Shown in pieces: positions 48,353-61,004 of a stretch of 64,000 nucleotides of DNA. The notes below the pieces were generated by a model. It was not told the DNA's origin and searched no databases. It saw nothing but the letters and a program-made list of their open reading frames with translations. The position numbers were made by a program, and so were the translations under genes. Source of the stretch: Gossypium raimondii (taxonomy: Eukaryota; Streptophyta; Magnoliopsida; Malvales; Malvaceae); the NCBI RefSeq assembly GCF_025698545.1, contig NC_068570.1, positions 52,471,924 to 52,535,923 of the forward strand. Direction: 5' to 3'. Position 1 is the stretch's first letter, and every line of letters begins with the position of its first letter.

Positions 48353-49639
48353 TGTAGTGACCCTAAAGTTTGTGGTGTAAAAAAATGAGGTATCAGGACC
48401 TCATTTCCGTAAATCGAGCCCATAGATATTATAAAATATTTACGAAATCATTTTATGGGTGATTTAAATTTTGGATAGGTAATTTTGTCAAATTTGTGAC
48501 TAATTATGGTACTATGACTAAATTTTAAAAGTGGTGAAAGTTAATCGCTTAATATTTTTAATTGCTAAATGACTTATGTAGTAATTAAATTAAAGTAAGA
48601 AAATGGAAAATAAACCATTTTTTAACTTAGTGGACGGTTTGGGTGGCTTAATTGTTAAAATAATGTTAAAGTTTCAATTATATTAATATGTGTTTATAAT
48701 TTATAAATTATTAAAAATGAAAACATGGAAAGAAAGATAAAACAATTCTCATTACTTCTCCATGCACCAAAACTACATTCTTGAAGGAGAGAGTATCGTC
48801 CATTGAGCTCCAAACTTTAACCCCCTCAATTGGTGAGTTGAATTTATTATGTTTCTTGTAATTTTTCTGCTTTTGAGATCCCGGAAACTTGATTTAGTTA
48901 ACTCGTGGATCAAATTGTGAAACTTTTAAAGTTTCTAAATGTTTCCATTGATGAATTCTTGATGAAATTAGTGTTATTTGGTTATATTTGATGCTTAGAT
49001 ATGAAAAAGAACTAGTTTGTAAAGTAAAAGTTATTAGTTTTGAACTTAGGGACTAAAGTGTAAATATTTCAAAATTGACATAAAATTTCTATTATAAATA
49101 ATTGAGGGTTATGGAAGGTTGAAATTGAAATCATATTAAAAATGAAGCTTAAATGTGAAAGCTTTAATTGTTTCGATTTTAAGGACTAAATTGAATAAAA
49201 TGAAAACTTGAGGAATATATGATAGATGAAATTGAACTGTTACATAACTATAGTAGGTGGTTAATTGATGTTTGGAATTGATAATTTAATTGAATTATGA
49301 TATACATCGAGATTTAAACTAGTCAGAAGATAATCACGAAAAAAAAAAGAAAATTGTGGATTAGTGCTTGACACCTTATCTGTTGTTGTTTTTCCAAGTA
49401 AGTTCATAAGTTGTGTTGAGTTTAAATTATATTGTCTTTAATGCTGTGAATATATTTATGTTTAAATGGAATTTGAATTATTTACGTTTTGGAACAAAAG
49501 GTGAGATTTGGACTAAAATGTGAAGAAATGAATATTGGCTTATATGATGGATTACTCTGATGGGCTTAGTTAAGGTCTCGTACCCATGGATAATGATTAT
49601 TACCGGTGATTACCGAGATCCAGCATTTGTTGTTGACTC

Positions 49640-50010
49640 GAAAATACATGTGACACAAGTTTAGCCCAAATGAGTAACCTGATGCCATGTTAAAGGTTTA
49701 TCCTGGACAGGTAACCTTATTTGTATGTTTACAACTTTATCCAAGATATTTGATATGTCGACAAAGGTTTAGCCCAAACGGGTAACCCGAAACTAATATA
49801 TGTTTAGCTTGGATGAGCAACCTAAGGTCGTTTAAAGGTTTAGCTTGGGTAGGTAACTTGACTTGTACATGTAACCTGACATGATTATAGGTTTAGCTTA
49901 GAAGAGAAATTGATATATCGAAGATACTTAGGACACAGATTTAGCTCGGACGAGTAATCTGATGTTGTTTAAAAGGTTTAGCTCGGACGGGTAACTTGAT
50001 GTATGTTTGT
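49640..50010. repeat. GGTTTAGCTCGGACGGGTAA tandem units (LTR j)
   Basis: About eight diverged units of GGTTTAGC-[CT]NGGANGGGTAACCTGA are spaced by 20-45 bases, in the mid-LTR array position. Confidence 0.85.
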
Positions 50011-51138
50011 ATATTCATTCAGCTCAGATAACTGGGGTAATAGGATAATTATGCATGATATGAATTTTATATTTTAAAGCTGTTATATGTTGAATTGATT
50101 AGCCATATGGTATCGAAAAGTTGATATTGAATTGAATTGAATTGAACAGTTTAAAGTACATTGTTTGGAATGTGTTTGAAAACGTTTTATGTATGTTTGG
50201 AAGTGTACAAATACACTAAAGGTGCAAACGGTTGGAAAGAGTGATTATGAACTTAGTTGATATGTTTATAAAATGTATGTGAGGGAAATACATGAAAATA
50301 ATTAGTATGGTGGTACATGTTTGTAATTTGAATACTTTGATTTTATTATGCCAATGTACTAACTTGTGGTTGTTTTGTGAATTGGTACAAGATTGCTTAA
50401 GGATGTCAAAGAAATGTCATGTTATGTATATTTGTATTTCTATTGATTAAATTAATATAAAATTTAGGTACGTTAAGTGAAATTTCGTATGAACTTACTA
50501 AGCATTTTGTAATGCTTACCCCGTTACTTTTCTTTTCTTGTAGATTTTGACTTGTACAACGTGTTGACCGAACCCTCGAGGAGCTCACACTATCCATCTC
50601 ATGATTCAGTAGTTCTTTGATCGTTTGAGCTCGGTTATATGTGGCTTGTACTTAGGGTTTGTCATATTACCTTAGAATGCTAAGTTTGATTTAGAACTAT
50701 TTTTTATATATAACTTATATTGTAAATGCCAAATGGTATATATGCATAAGCTGAGTAATGTGCTATAATGACTGTTTGATATCTAAAGTTGCATGATTGA
50801 TCATGAATTGAATTGAAGAAATGAATGGTTAAGTCCATGAAATGGTATAAATAAGTATGATGTGTATTGGTTCAAAATGTGGCATACTGGTTAGATGTTT
50901 AGAAGGATGGTTATATGTTATGTTTTGGTTTGTTTTGAATCTTAGAAGTTTGGTTGTATTTAGATGAGATATTAGTTTAGTTGAGGTTGGAATTGTATAA
51001 AGGAATGATTGTGTATGTTTTTGGAATGGTTTATGTGCAGGTTTTGAATGTGCTTAAGGCACTATTTAAGTAAAGGTTTGGTTTAGGCATGGAAAGGGAC
51101 CAAAGTGTGAGGGTTTTTGGCATTTTGGCAATAAGGTA

Positions 51139-51472
51139 TCAATACACTAGGTAGAGGTATCGGTACTTTGCATTTTTCAATTGATTTTTCAAACATCGAA
51201 TGTCAATTTGGTATCAATACCGAACTAAATTATTGATACTTAATACTAGAGTATCGATACTTTACAAGGGTATCGATACTATTCAACTTATGTTTTAAAG
51301 TTTTGCAAAACAGAATGCCAAAACGGTATGGATACTAATTTAAGGTATCAGTATCTAATGATAAGTATCGATACTTCAAGACTATTATCAATACCTTTTA
51401 ATTTAACTTGATTTTATTGAAACACCGAACCTAGAAATGGTATTGGTACCTAGACTTGGTATCGATACCTAT
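51139..51472. repeat. Palindrome array, GGTATCGATACC type (LTR j)
   Basis: Some ten copies or half-copies are present (AGTATCGATACTT, GGTATCGATACTAT, GGTATCGATACCTA). It is the same palindrome as in LTR e2, although the two LTRs have opposite orientations. Confidence 0.87.
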
Positions 51473-51720
51473 ACTTGGATTAACTCAGGAGCTTTCGTAA
51501 GCTCGATTGAGGCTCGATTTTGATTGTATATCATATTATGCATGGAATTATGTCATGAATCGGTGATGGAGTGAATTAATTGCTATACATTGTATATGGT
51601 TTTCTTTGATATTGGTGGTAGCATTTCCTAGTTCGGGGCCATTGATTGGACCGAGCGAGAGGTCTTAGAGGGACTCTGCCGGGTAACTTGATTTCAAATT
51701 AACTTTTCCAAACATAATAT

Positions 51721-51900
51721 TATTTTAATGAATTTAATATTAAATTTTATTTAATATTTATCTAGATATTAATATGAGATATTAAATTTAATTTAATATT
51801 TGTCTAAATAGTATTTTATTAATTTAATATTAATATGAGATATTAAATTTAATTTAATATTTATCTAGATAATATTTTATTATTTTAATATTAATGTGAT
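51721..51900. repeat. AT-rich tandem repeat, unit about 70-78 bp
   Basis: Two and a half units contain ATATGAGATATTAAATTTAA then TTTAATATTTATCTAGATA, with small differences. Confidence 0.85.
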
Positions 51901-51927
51901 TAATTTTAATCCTAGTTAAACTCTCTC

Positions 51928-51935
51928 TATATAAA
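51928..51935 (+). promoter_or_regulatory. TATA box of the Athila-like LTR
   Basis: TATATAAA, inside the near-palindrome CTCTCTCTATATAAAGAGAG, lies about 430 bases before the primer site. Confidence 0.65.
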
Positions 51936-52366
51936 GAGAGCATGTATCATTATTCTCACATACTTGATTTCAAGAAAAGTTTTAGAGAGAAAATTCTCTG
52001 AAGAAATTAATTCAGAAAATTTCTAGAGATATTTTTGTTATTTACAATTTCACCCAAAAGTTTAGAGAAATATGAAATTGCCCTGTTGGTAATTTTGTTA
52101 AAATTTTTCTAATCCGAAGTGAGCCCACACTCGATAGATGTGAGTTTGAGGATAGAAGAATAGATTACTTGATTGAAGTGTTCATCCTAGATGAATCACA
52201 AAGGTATAATTTTGATTAAGTGTTTATTACTTTAGATAGCACAACCAAGTTCTTGTCCTTGAAAATTTTTTAAAACTTTAGTTTTCCCTTAAACTTATTT
52301 TTCGCTACGTTTTCCAAACCCGATTTTCCAATAATGAACACATACGTCGGGGCACAGTCAAGTTAT

Positions 52367-52384
52367 TGGCGTCATTACCAAGGA
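52367..52384 (+). other. Degenerate primer-binding site for tRNA-Asp
   Basis: TGGCGTCATTACCAAGGA differs by a few transitions from the tRNA-Asp primer site typical of Athila-type elements (TGGCGCCGTTGCCGGGGA). Confidence 0.65.
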
Positions 52385-52527
52385 CTTTGTGTGTGATTTA
52401 TATGATTGTTGCATGTTATCTTTGGAATATAATTGGCCAAAGCTATGTATATAGATACAATGTTTTATTTTTATTTTTATTTTCATTGGTTTCTTAATTT
52501 CTTCTTGTTGAGAATTGATTGATAGTC

Positions 52528-53325
52528 ATGTTTAATAATGAATTTAGGTGGCCAGAATGTCCATTCATGTTTTATGCGAATGGTATTTTAATGCCTAGCT
52601 GCGGGTGTGATGGAAACAATGGGAGGCAAGGATATGAATCTCCTTATGATTCTTATGGTTACGCGTATGGAGTAGATAGTTGCAATCAAGGGTTGGTAGG
52701 TAGTAACTCGGTGTATGATCCGTATTCCTCATATTCTTATCAAGATAGGGGTATGTAGTGTGAAGAACCTGATGAAGATCACTACTTAACCACTCAGGTT
52801 GGTACACTTGAGGATGCCATGTCCGCATGCCACAAAACTATGAAGACCAGAAAGAATTAATTGGACTTATTGTTAGAAGTCGTCCAACGTCAAGCTAAGG
52901 AGCACATTCCGGAGGAAGAGTGTGTAGAGCCAAATAATTCAAAACTTGAAAAGGAGGTCCCCTATATAAGTGTTGAACATGACTTGAAGGCCGATTTTCA
53001 ACAAGAGATAGAGATTGGAGAATTGGGTGAAGTGTTAGGTATTATTGAGGAGATCTCCAATCCTATTAACATATGTTTGGAGGAGCCACCACATCTTTCG
53101 GACATTATGGATGAAATCCCTCAACGTGAAATGACCAAAGAGGTGCTCCAACAGAGGTATATTCAAATAGAAATGGAGAACTCGGAAGAAATTGAGTTTG
53201 TGGTTTCAAAATTGATGATCCCTCGAAAGGTGCAATGGAGTGGATTGGGTTTTGGTGAGAAACGACTCATAATGTACATGTCGAAATGGTCCAAGATGAG
53301 GGGGATTGATATGCTCATTCGCTGA
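52528..53325 (+). pseudogene. Retroelement-associated open frame with two in-frame stops
   Basis: One frame of about 266 codons is broken by stops at 52756 and 52858. It starts with a Tyr/Gly/Ser-rich part (YDSYGYAYGVDSCNQ), followed by a Glu-rich part (LDLLLEVVQRQAKEHIPEEE, EVPYISVEHDLKADFQQEIE, LSDIMDEIPQREMTKEVLQQ). I do not recognise a domain. It lies just after the primer site where gag would be expected, but it is not a recognisable gag. The Glu-rich linker-like part resembles accessory regions of plant gypsy elements. Confidence 0.55.
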
Positions 53326-54183
53326 AGTAGGTCCTTATCAATTTGATCATGAACAAACTTCAGGTCAAAGGCTCTCAAACCTTGTGGAAATTTTGTTTTA
53401 GGGGTGTAACGAATTGTTCGAGAACCACTCTTTAAACTTGCATTTGGGAAATTGATCATTATTGTAAATAATTAAATTATTTGAGCTGAGACTTATAATG
53501 ATTTTATTTAGTTTAGGTTTTAAATTCATTGCATGTTTAGATTTAGGACTTTGTAGGTTTAATTTTTGTGTATTTAGGAGTTTAGGCTAAAAAACTAGGA
53601 ATTTTGGGTATCATACAGTGGTATCACGAAAACCAAGGGTCAGTGTCATAATACCCAAAACAATTTCAAGGGAAGGCAAAAACACCTTTCAGTATTGCGG
53701 AACCAACCCTTTGATATTGTGATCCCTAAAATAATTTCAAATGAGGTTGTAAAACATACAGGGACATCACGATACCCTAACTCTAATATCGCGATACCTC
53801 TTTTGGATTCTGTAGAAAACCCATTTTGGGTATCCTAACCCCTTTGTTTTACCCCTATTGTCTCTTAGTTTTCAGCCTTAATCTCCCTCATACTCTTCCC
53901 CATTTCACTTTCCTCTCAATTTCTTCTCTTTATTTGCAATTGTTTTTATCACTTTTGGTGTTTTCTTCCAATTTATCAGGTATCCTTGGTTGATTTGGGA
54001 ACTACGGCACCACACGAACAAATCGAGAGCCTTCAACACCAATAGCCATTTGAGGTTAAAAGCTCCAACTCGTTCTTTAAAGGAATTTAGTTGCTATTGA
54101 TTTTAAAATTACTGTTGTTGAGACTAGTTGGGTAGACTTATTTTTGTTATATTGTTTGATTGGATAAGAGGAAATTATATACA
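53326..54183 (+). other. Noncoding interior of the Athila-like element
   Basis: There is no frame of note. TATCGCGATACC-like copies (53690-53810) echo the palindromes of the LTRs. Confidence 0.4.
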
Positions 54184-55495
54184 ATGCCATCAAGGAAAAC
54201 CAAAAGGACTTAATCTCAACCTAAACCATCTTCGTCGTTAGGGTTTGTTCTGAGTAAATTTAAATCACAAGAGGTTTAAATTTTTTCCCTTATGCTTCAA
54301 GGATGAATATTCATCCTTGAACATGGTTTTGACCCAACCTCGTCTTTATGCGATGAGCGGGTGGCATAACTTCTGCCTTGTGCCAAAAGCACCTGTTGTT
54401 ATACCTGTTGTTTTGGATTAATACTCCAATTTAAAATTCACTGTAGATAACTGGGTTTATGTTCGACTCCAAAAGGATGATATCTCCCCTAAAATGATTT
54501 GTGACTATTATGGTGTTCTGTTTTTCGAAAAGGACAACATTTCTGCTATGGATTTACAATTTTATATAAATGTCAACATGGACGCCATTTTAAGTTATTT
54601 AACTGATAATAGGGGAGAGCGTAAGTGAGAACCATACAGAGATTTCCCTCTTTCATTTAATTAAGTCATGCAAAGATGTGGATGCATTTTATTTGTACCC
54701 GTGTTAGCCCTATTCTTAACATTAATACGGTTAATATCTACCGAGTTGTTTTGCTGTATTGTATTTTGTATCATAAGAACGTCTGTTTAGGGAGATGAAT
54801 CAATAAGGAGATGAGGAATGTATGGCTGGAGGCAAAGTTGGTAACTATTTCCTACACCTAATTACGAATTTATACTATAAAGAAAGGGTGGTTGTGGAAC
54901 CAACTGATCACCCCACCCGTAGCATCATAGGCGACTCCATGCTCCATCAATTCAAAAAACTACAGAGAAACAAATTCAAGAGTGGAACTAGTGCCAGAAA
55001 CACAAGATAGAGATGCCTCCTGCCTTTCTGAAGAAGGCCATTTCAAAGAAGGCTTTCAGAGGCAAAAAAACGTAGCTCGATGAGCTATTAAAGATGGTGC
55101 GGTACAACACTCTGATGATGAAAGTGAAAAAGCTGTGTGCTGATCATTACACGAAGAGACACAGGTTGGAAGACTTACATTGGCCGGTGAAGCCATGAGT
55201 TGCATCCTTTTGAGGAGAAGGAAGAGGAGAAGAAGAAGAAAAAGGCGGAGGGAACAATAGAGAAGATGAAGAGCAAGAGGATTAGATAGAGGACGATCAC
55301 CTTGAGCCCTATGTTGATGAAATGGAGGAAGTGTTTGCTCTAGAGCGTCCCTCAACCAAGGGGGTAGTCTTTTGCAGCCATAGGGAGGACGAGTCACGTA
55401 ACCAACCACCCCAACGATTTTACAAGCGGGCTACAATTAAGGGAAATGGGAAAGAGATAGTGGAATCGAAGTCTGACTCCAATGGTGAAAATTAG
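54184..55495 (+). pseudogene. Decayed 'putative plant transposon protein' frame
   Basis: It starts MPSRKTKRT and soon meets stops and frameshifts. Across frames one can read the family landmarks: GWHNFCLVPKAPVV and PVV, then VYVRLQKDDISPKMICDYYG, then RVSPILNINTVNIYRVVLLY and INKEMRNVWLEAK. The end is Lys/Glu/Asp-rich with KGNGKEIVESKSDSNGEN. This matches the short protein often found at the 3' side of Athila-like or non-autonomous gypsy elements, sometimes called a putative plant transposon protein. Its function is unknown. At least five lesions prevent translation. Confidence 0.65.
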
Positions 55496-55676
55496 TTACA
55501 TTTTTTTGCATACCAATAGCGGAATGTAACTATTAAATACTGAATTATTTTGAATTGAACTTGGTTTTGGATGGTTTTTGTTTTTTATTTTGTTATTCGC
55601 ATATGTTTTTTGTGTTTTTCTATGTAGGCAACTCATTCGAGAATTACATTAAAAATACGTGCTTAAATATGAAAGT
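55496..55676. other. Athila-like interior left of the solo LTR h insertion
   Basis: T-rich noncoding sequence ends in the target site AAAGT (55672-55676). Confidence 0.5.
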
Positions 55677-57471
55677 TGTAACAGCCCGATTTTGACCCTA
55701 ATCAGACAAAGTGGTTTCAAGACCACAAATTCGAGTCAAAAAATAATTTAAAATTATTTTTGGTATTTGCAGTATGTGAATTACTATGTGCGAAAATTTC
55801 GTATGAAAATTAGATCGTTTGAGTGCTCAATTTGATTAAAAGGGCTTAATCGCGCAAAATGAAAATTTAGGGGGTTAAATCTAAAAGCATCTATTTGTTG
55901 TTGTCTTTTTAATCAAAAGGTTTAAAGATGCAATTTAACCACTATTTAGATAGTGGATGGTTAAGGTCAAAACTAACCTTAATATATAAAGGTTATAATT
56001 ATTTTTAATAAGGTTAAATTAGTAAATTAAAATTTATTATAATACATAATAGTTAAAACATAAAATATAGTTTGTATTATCTTCTTTAGCCGAAATTGAG
56101 ATGAAAGAAAGCCATTAAAATGCTTGAAGAAGGTTATAATTAAAGGTTTGTTTTTGTTCGGTTTTTGAAAATTTTTACGTTTTTGAGATCGTTGCTGTGT
56201 ACTACAAGACCCATGCTTTAATTTTAGAATTTGGTGATGATTTTGTGATATGCCATTGATGAATGCTTGAGCTTTGTGATAGTTGATGATGAAATGTGAA
56301 AGATTAACATGTTTTGTCTTTGAATTTTTGGTGAAATTAAATTTTGGGGGGACTAAAATGTGAAATAAATTAAATATGTGGACTTGTATGAGCACTAGGA
56401 ACATTCGGCCCTTGTATAGTGTGGGCAAATTTTGTGTATTTTTGTGTTTTATGCAATAGGGACTAAATTGTAAAAAGTGTAAATGTCAGGGGTAAAATGG
56501 TAATTTTCTCATTTATGTGTTTTTGGACTAAATTGAATGTAATAATATTTAATTTAGCTCATTTTGAATATATTTAGATCAAGAACCAAAGAAATCGGAG
56601 TTGGATCAGGGAAAAGCTAAAGTCGTCGACTAATCGTCCGGTTTTGATTTTTCACTATCCGAGGTAAGTCTATTAGCTATTTAATATTATTAAATTGGTA
56701 TATATGTATGTAAATGTATTGTATTTTTGTTGAACTTTAATTTAAAAGTATATTGATTGAAATAAAATAAAGTATGAATGATATACATGTATTATTAATG
56801 TTCGAATATATATATAGGTTTATACTTATATAAACCTTTAAATTTAGTTAAAGTATAAATGGTATATAAGTATATACATGTATAAATTATTGGATTAATC
56901 AAAGATATCTATAAGATATATGTATATATATAAGGTTCGAATGATTATATAAGTATATGTATATGTATAAACTCTTGGATTTGATTTGTGATATGTATGT
57001 TATAATTGTATATATATATTGAATAAGCATGCAAATATACATGTATGTGTTGTGTATTGAATTTAGATATGTCATTATATAATTATATGAGGATCGATTA
57101 TGCATTTATATATGTATAAGTTCTTGTTTTGAAATTGAGTATGAATTTATACATTTATATGGTAGATTGAATATGTATAAATGTACATGTATAATTTCTT
57201 GAATTGAAATTAGGTATGGAATTATATATGTATACATGAGGTCGAATGTGAATGTATATGCATATGTATAAGTTTTGTATTGAATTAATGGTATGAAATT
57301 ATTAGCTTAGATTATTTTAATATGTTCGAATGTTAAATGTATATTATTTAAGTATATTATAAGTTAATAGTATGATAGTAGTAGTAGGATCCAAAATATA
57401 AGGTTATGTATAGATATGTTCGGTGGAATCATTAAGTTATGAAGCTGGAATTGATAATACAAATTACATAA

Positions 57472-57492
57472 ATATATATATATATATATATA
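57472..57492. repeat. (AT)n microsatellite
   Basis: About ten AT units lie inside LTR h, in a region rich in ATATGTATAT-like steps. Confidence 0.9.
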
Positions 57493-57599
57493 TCCATGTG
57501 TTGAAAGAGAAAGATTATAAGTTTTGAGCTGAATTTTACGTATGGATTTATATCCACAAATAGTTCAAATATGAGATACAACTTATGTGAATTGAGATT

Positions 57600-57840
57600 T
57601 CAAGCTCAGTGCCTAGAAGGCTTATTGCCAATGAGATAATTCAAACTCTATGTCTAACAGGCTGGATGCCGGTGAAACAATTCAGACTCTATGTCTAGCA
57701 GGCTTGATACCAGTAAAACAATTCAGACTTTATGTCTAGCAGGCTTGATGCCTGTGAAACATTTCAGACTTTAAGTCTAGCAAGCCAAAAGCTGGTGTAC
57801 TGAATCAGGTTTTAAACCTAGCAGGCAAAGTGCCGGTGAA
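57600..57840. repeat. Tandem array, unit about 43-45 bp (LTR h)
   Basis: Five to six units contain TCAGACTCTATGTCTAGCAG, then GCTTGATGCCGGTGAAACAA, with gradual divergence at both ends. Confidence 0.92.
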
Positions 57841-58963
57841 TCTGTTTATATTACGTGTTTAAATATAATGGATATGCGAATGAATTATGTCATATGAGTT
57901 TGAAGAACATGTACATATATTCGGTCATTGGATGTTGATGAGCATATAATCATTCATTTATATGTAATTGAAGAGCATATAAATATATATATTTTTTCTT
58001 ATGCATTTGCTAAGTTTATATATATTCGGATGTATGCATGTGATAATCTATATATATATGCATTTGGTATATGCATTTAATAAGCATCTACATATACGGT
58101 GAAATGCATTTTTGGTAAGTAGGAATATATTCGGTTAAATTTGTTTGAGGTCTATGTATATATATAAATTGATGATAATCTTTGTTAAGCATATATATAT
58201 GCATTCGACTATTCTTGTTTAAAGTGTAGATGCATTTGGTCTTAAATGTTGATAATTATGCAAGCATTTGACTATCGTAGGTGATATGTAAATGTATTGG
58301 TTGTAAAGTTTGATGAGTATTTATAAATACATTTGATTATATGCATGTCATATATATATATGTGTACTCTTTGATATGAATGCTATGAGTTCATATATTT
58401 GGTTATAAATAAGATATTTATGAATAGCAATATTCAAATGGTAATATATGTAGTATCCATGATTTCATTAAGTGTACGCAGGAAATTATATAATTTATTT
58501 TATATTTAGTTATGTTGTAAACTTACTAAGCTATAAAAGCTTACTTTGTTTGTTTATGTCTTTCTATTTTATAGATTTAAAGATCAAGCTTCAAGCTTGA
58601 GGATCGTCAACAAGATCATCACTCTATCTACTATCTCGGTATTAAAATGTTTAAATTTTAACTATGACATGTATAGACTAGATAAATGTTTTGAAGGTCA
58701 TACTTTGTTATATTGTATTTTAATTTTATAGCCATACGAAAATGATTTATTTCCTTATCGATTAGTTGGATTGTAAAGTCTTTATTTTGTTTTAAATGAT
58801 CTAAGTGAAGTTCATAATATGTCATATTTAATATTTGATCAAGTTTATTAAATTTTAAATATTTATATACAATGTATATGTTTTGATTTTGTAATGGTTG
58901 TGTTTTGTTCAGTAATGCCTCGTAACCCTAATTTGGCGACGGATACGGGTTAGGGGTGTTACA

Positions 58964-61004
58964 AAAGTGGACAACCCTAGCTTGCCTTGATGAGCGGTCA
59001 CAATATTTAGGGATGTCCGATAACCTTTCTATCTTTGTTTGGGGAATGCACATTGGGGACAATGTGTAATTTAAGTGTGGGGGCATTCATATAAAAATTT
59101 TGCATGCTTAGTTACTTTTATGGTTGTGTGTTTGTTTTATCTTTTTGTTTCAATTGTGTATGGTACTTGAACATTGTGTGATTGACAATTGGTTGAATGA
59201 GGCATGATATGATACTTTGAATGATGCTAAATAAATTCTATTCTTAGTGAGCTATATTAGTTAGTTCAATTAGTTACATTGTATAGTAAAATAGAGGTAG
59301 CCAAATTTCATGAAATTTTTAAAAATTTTAACCAAATGATGAATGAGTATGTGGATAAATGTGTGAATGCATGCATTGGAATTTAACATTATTCATGGAA
59401 AAAAGTAGAAGCATGTTTCGGGTTTGGGTATATTGAGATGCTAAGGCATGACCTAAGACATTGTTTGTTATCCAAGAGCCTAAATGACTAACCTATTAGC
59501 TATATACAATCCTATTACCCTAATTTTGAACCTTGTGATCCATTCTTAATGAACCAACATTTTTGAACCTTGAGCCTAAAGTGAGTTAAAAATTCAACCC
59601 TTCTTATTCCTTAATCTTAAATTTCACTATAGAATGGACATCATGCCACGGGCATTAAGGGGTAGGTAGGAACAATTTGGAGGTTTAAAAAATGTAGCTG
59701 AGCGGATAGTGAAGAGATGGTTCGATATAGCGTGTATAGGCTCTTACAAAAGGTGTGAAGAACGAAAAATGTGAGCAAACAAGGAAAAAATTGTGAGAGT
59801 CAAAACCAAAGCGAGTGAATAAAAAAACATGATTAGAGATAAAAGAATTGTGAGTGAAAAGAGGAAAAATTGTAAAATATGCTCAAAAGGAGAGATCAAA
59901 CATTTCATTGTCATAGTGCAAAAATACTCACTAAGTTGTTTGCACTAACTAATATTGAGCCATATCTTCAACATTATTAGAGAGAAAAAGAATGTAAGAG
60001 AAGAAGAAATAAGGTGGTGAGTGTAAAGATTACATATTGGGGGAATTGGGAATAATGTCATGTGCTATACTAGAGCCTAGGTATTGTTATACCGTTGCTT
60101 AACGGGAAGAAAATTTATTGTAGGGTTAGTTTTTGTCCAACATCAACACCAATCAAAATAAAACATCCAGGGGCATTTTGGTCAAAAATTTTAGGTTGTA
60201 ATAAGATGTTAAAAGCCACTTTTGGCTGAGAATTAAAAAAAAGAGCGATTGACTTTACTTTTTCTATCATATTTTTATCTTTCTAATTATCTTCTTCATT
60301 TTTCTAGGGTTTAGTTTCAAGCTTTTCTAGTTTTTAGTTGTGTTAGTAGGTAGTTAGTTAGTTTTTATTGTAGCTTTGTCTTAATTATTATTTAGTACTC
60401 AAAATCTATTTGTATTTTAATTTTAATCCAAAACATTTAATATATCTCAACTATATTTCCTTTTTCTTAGTTAAAAATCTTAACTTTCATGATATTTTGT
60501 ACCTCCATTGTTGTCACCTTCATTCTCCTCAACCATCAAGAAATCAATAAGCTTTCTTCAACCCTATTCCTTGTGCTTATTTTAATATATGTTGTGAACG
60601 TATGTGGGGTTGTTGCTTGTATGTAAACGATGATGAGTAACTAAATTCATGGTAGTGGGTTGATAGAAATGTTGCTTGGTTTGTTTTTGGTATAAGTACT
60701 AAACTAGATAAACTTTGAAACTTAGAATTGACGCCTCTAGGGTAAAACATAGATAACTGAGACCGAGAGGAGACCATATCGAGCACCAATTTAGTTGTCT
60801 TGAGTTAGTTTGGAGAGGTCGAGAGATAAATCAGACTAAATCGCCTAATTTGGTAAAGTGGTGACCGAGAGGTAAAATTGAGCCAATTAAAAGTTTAGGT
60901 TTTTTAGATCCCTAATCCAAAGACTAATTAGCAACATGGAAATCAATCAACCATTTTTGTTTATTGAATTGTTAATTTCTTAGTTTTGGAAAACAATCCT
61001 GAGT
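58964..61004 (+). mobile_element. 3' part of the Athila-like element
   Basis: It resumes after the solo LTR with GGACAATGTGTAATTTAAG and TGTGGGGGCATT (59058-59087), the purine-rich landmark that follows the last frame of Athila-type elements. About 1.9 kb of noncoding, A-rich 3' sequence follows. No 3' LTR terminus is visible before the next LTR fragment. Confidence 0.6.

Larger units (their letters stand above)
48353..51636 (+). mobile_element. Gypsy-type LTR, plus orientation (LTR j)
   Basis: It starts TGTAGTGACCCTAAAG. The typical order follows: AAATTGTGAAAC tract, mid array at 49640-50010, TTTTCTTGTAGATTTTG, then a palindrome array at 51139-51472. The final 60 bases, including GGGTGTTACA, are not recognisable; the break is near 51636. 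Confidence 0.68.
51637..52365 (+). mobile_element. LTR-like start of a decayed Athila-type element
   Basis: It holds a strong TATA box, a short-repeat region and leader-like sequence, and is followed by a degenerate tRNA-Asp primer site. The left terminus is not recognisable. Confidence 0.55.
55677..58963 (+). mobile_element. Complete gypsy-type solo LTR, 3287 bp (LTR h)
   Basis: It begins TGTAACAGCCCGATTTTGAC and ends GATACGGGTTAGGGGTGTTACA-like. It is flanked by perfect 5-bp duplications AAAGT (55672-55676 and 58964-58968). A mid array lies at 57600-57840 and an (AT)n tract at 57472-57492. No clear palindrome array lies near its 3' end. Open frames inside are noncoding. Confidence 0.93.

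Noticed and set aside
52595-53459. Minus-strand open frames opposite the retroelement frame
   Set aside because: They are shadows of the plus-strand pseudo-frame at 52528-53325.
56027-56428. 133-codon minus-strand frame
   Set aside because: It lies wholly inside solo LTR h and is Lys/Asn/Phe-rich noncoding sequence.
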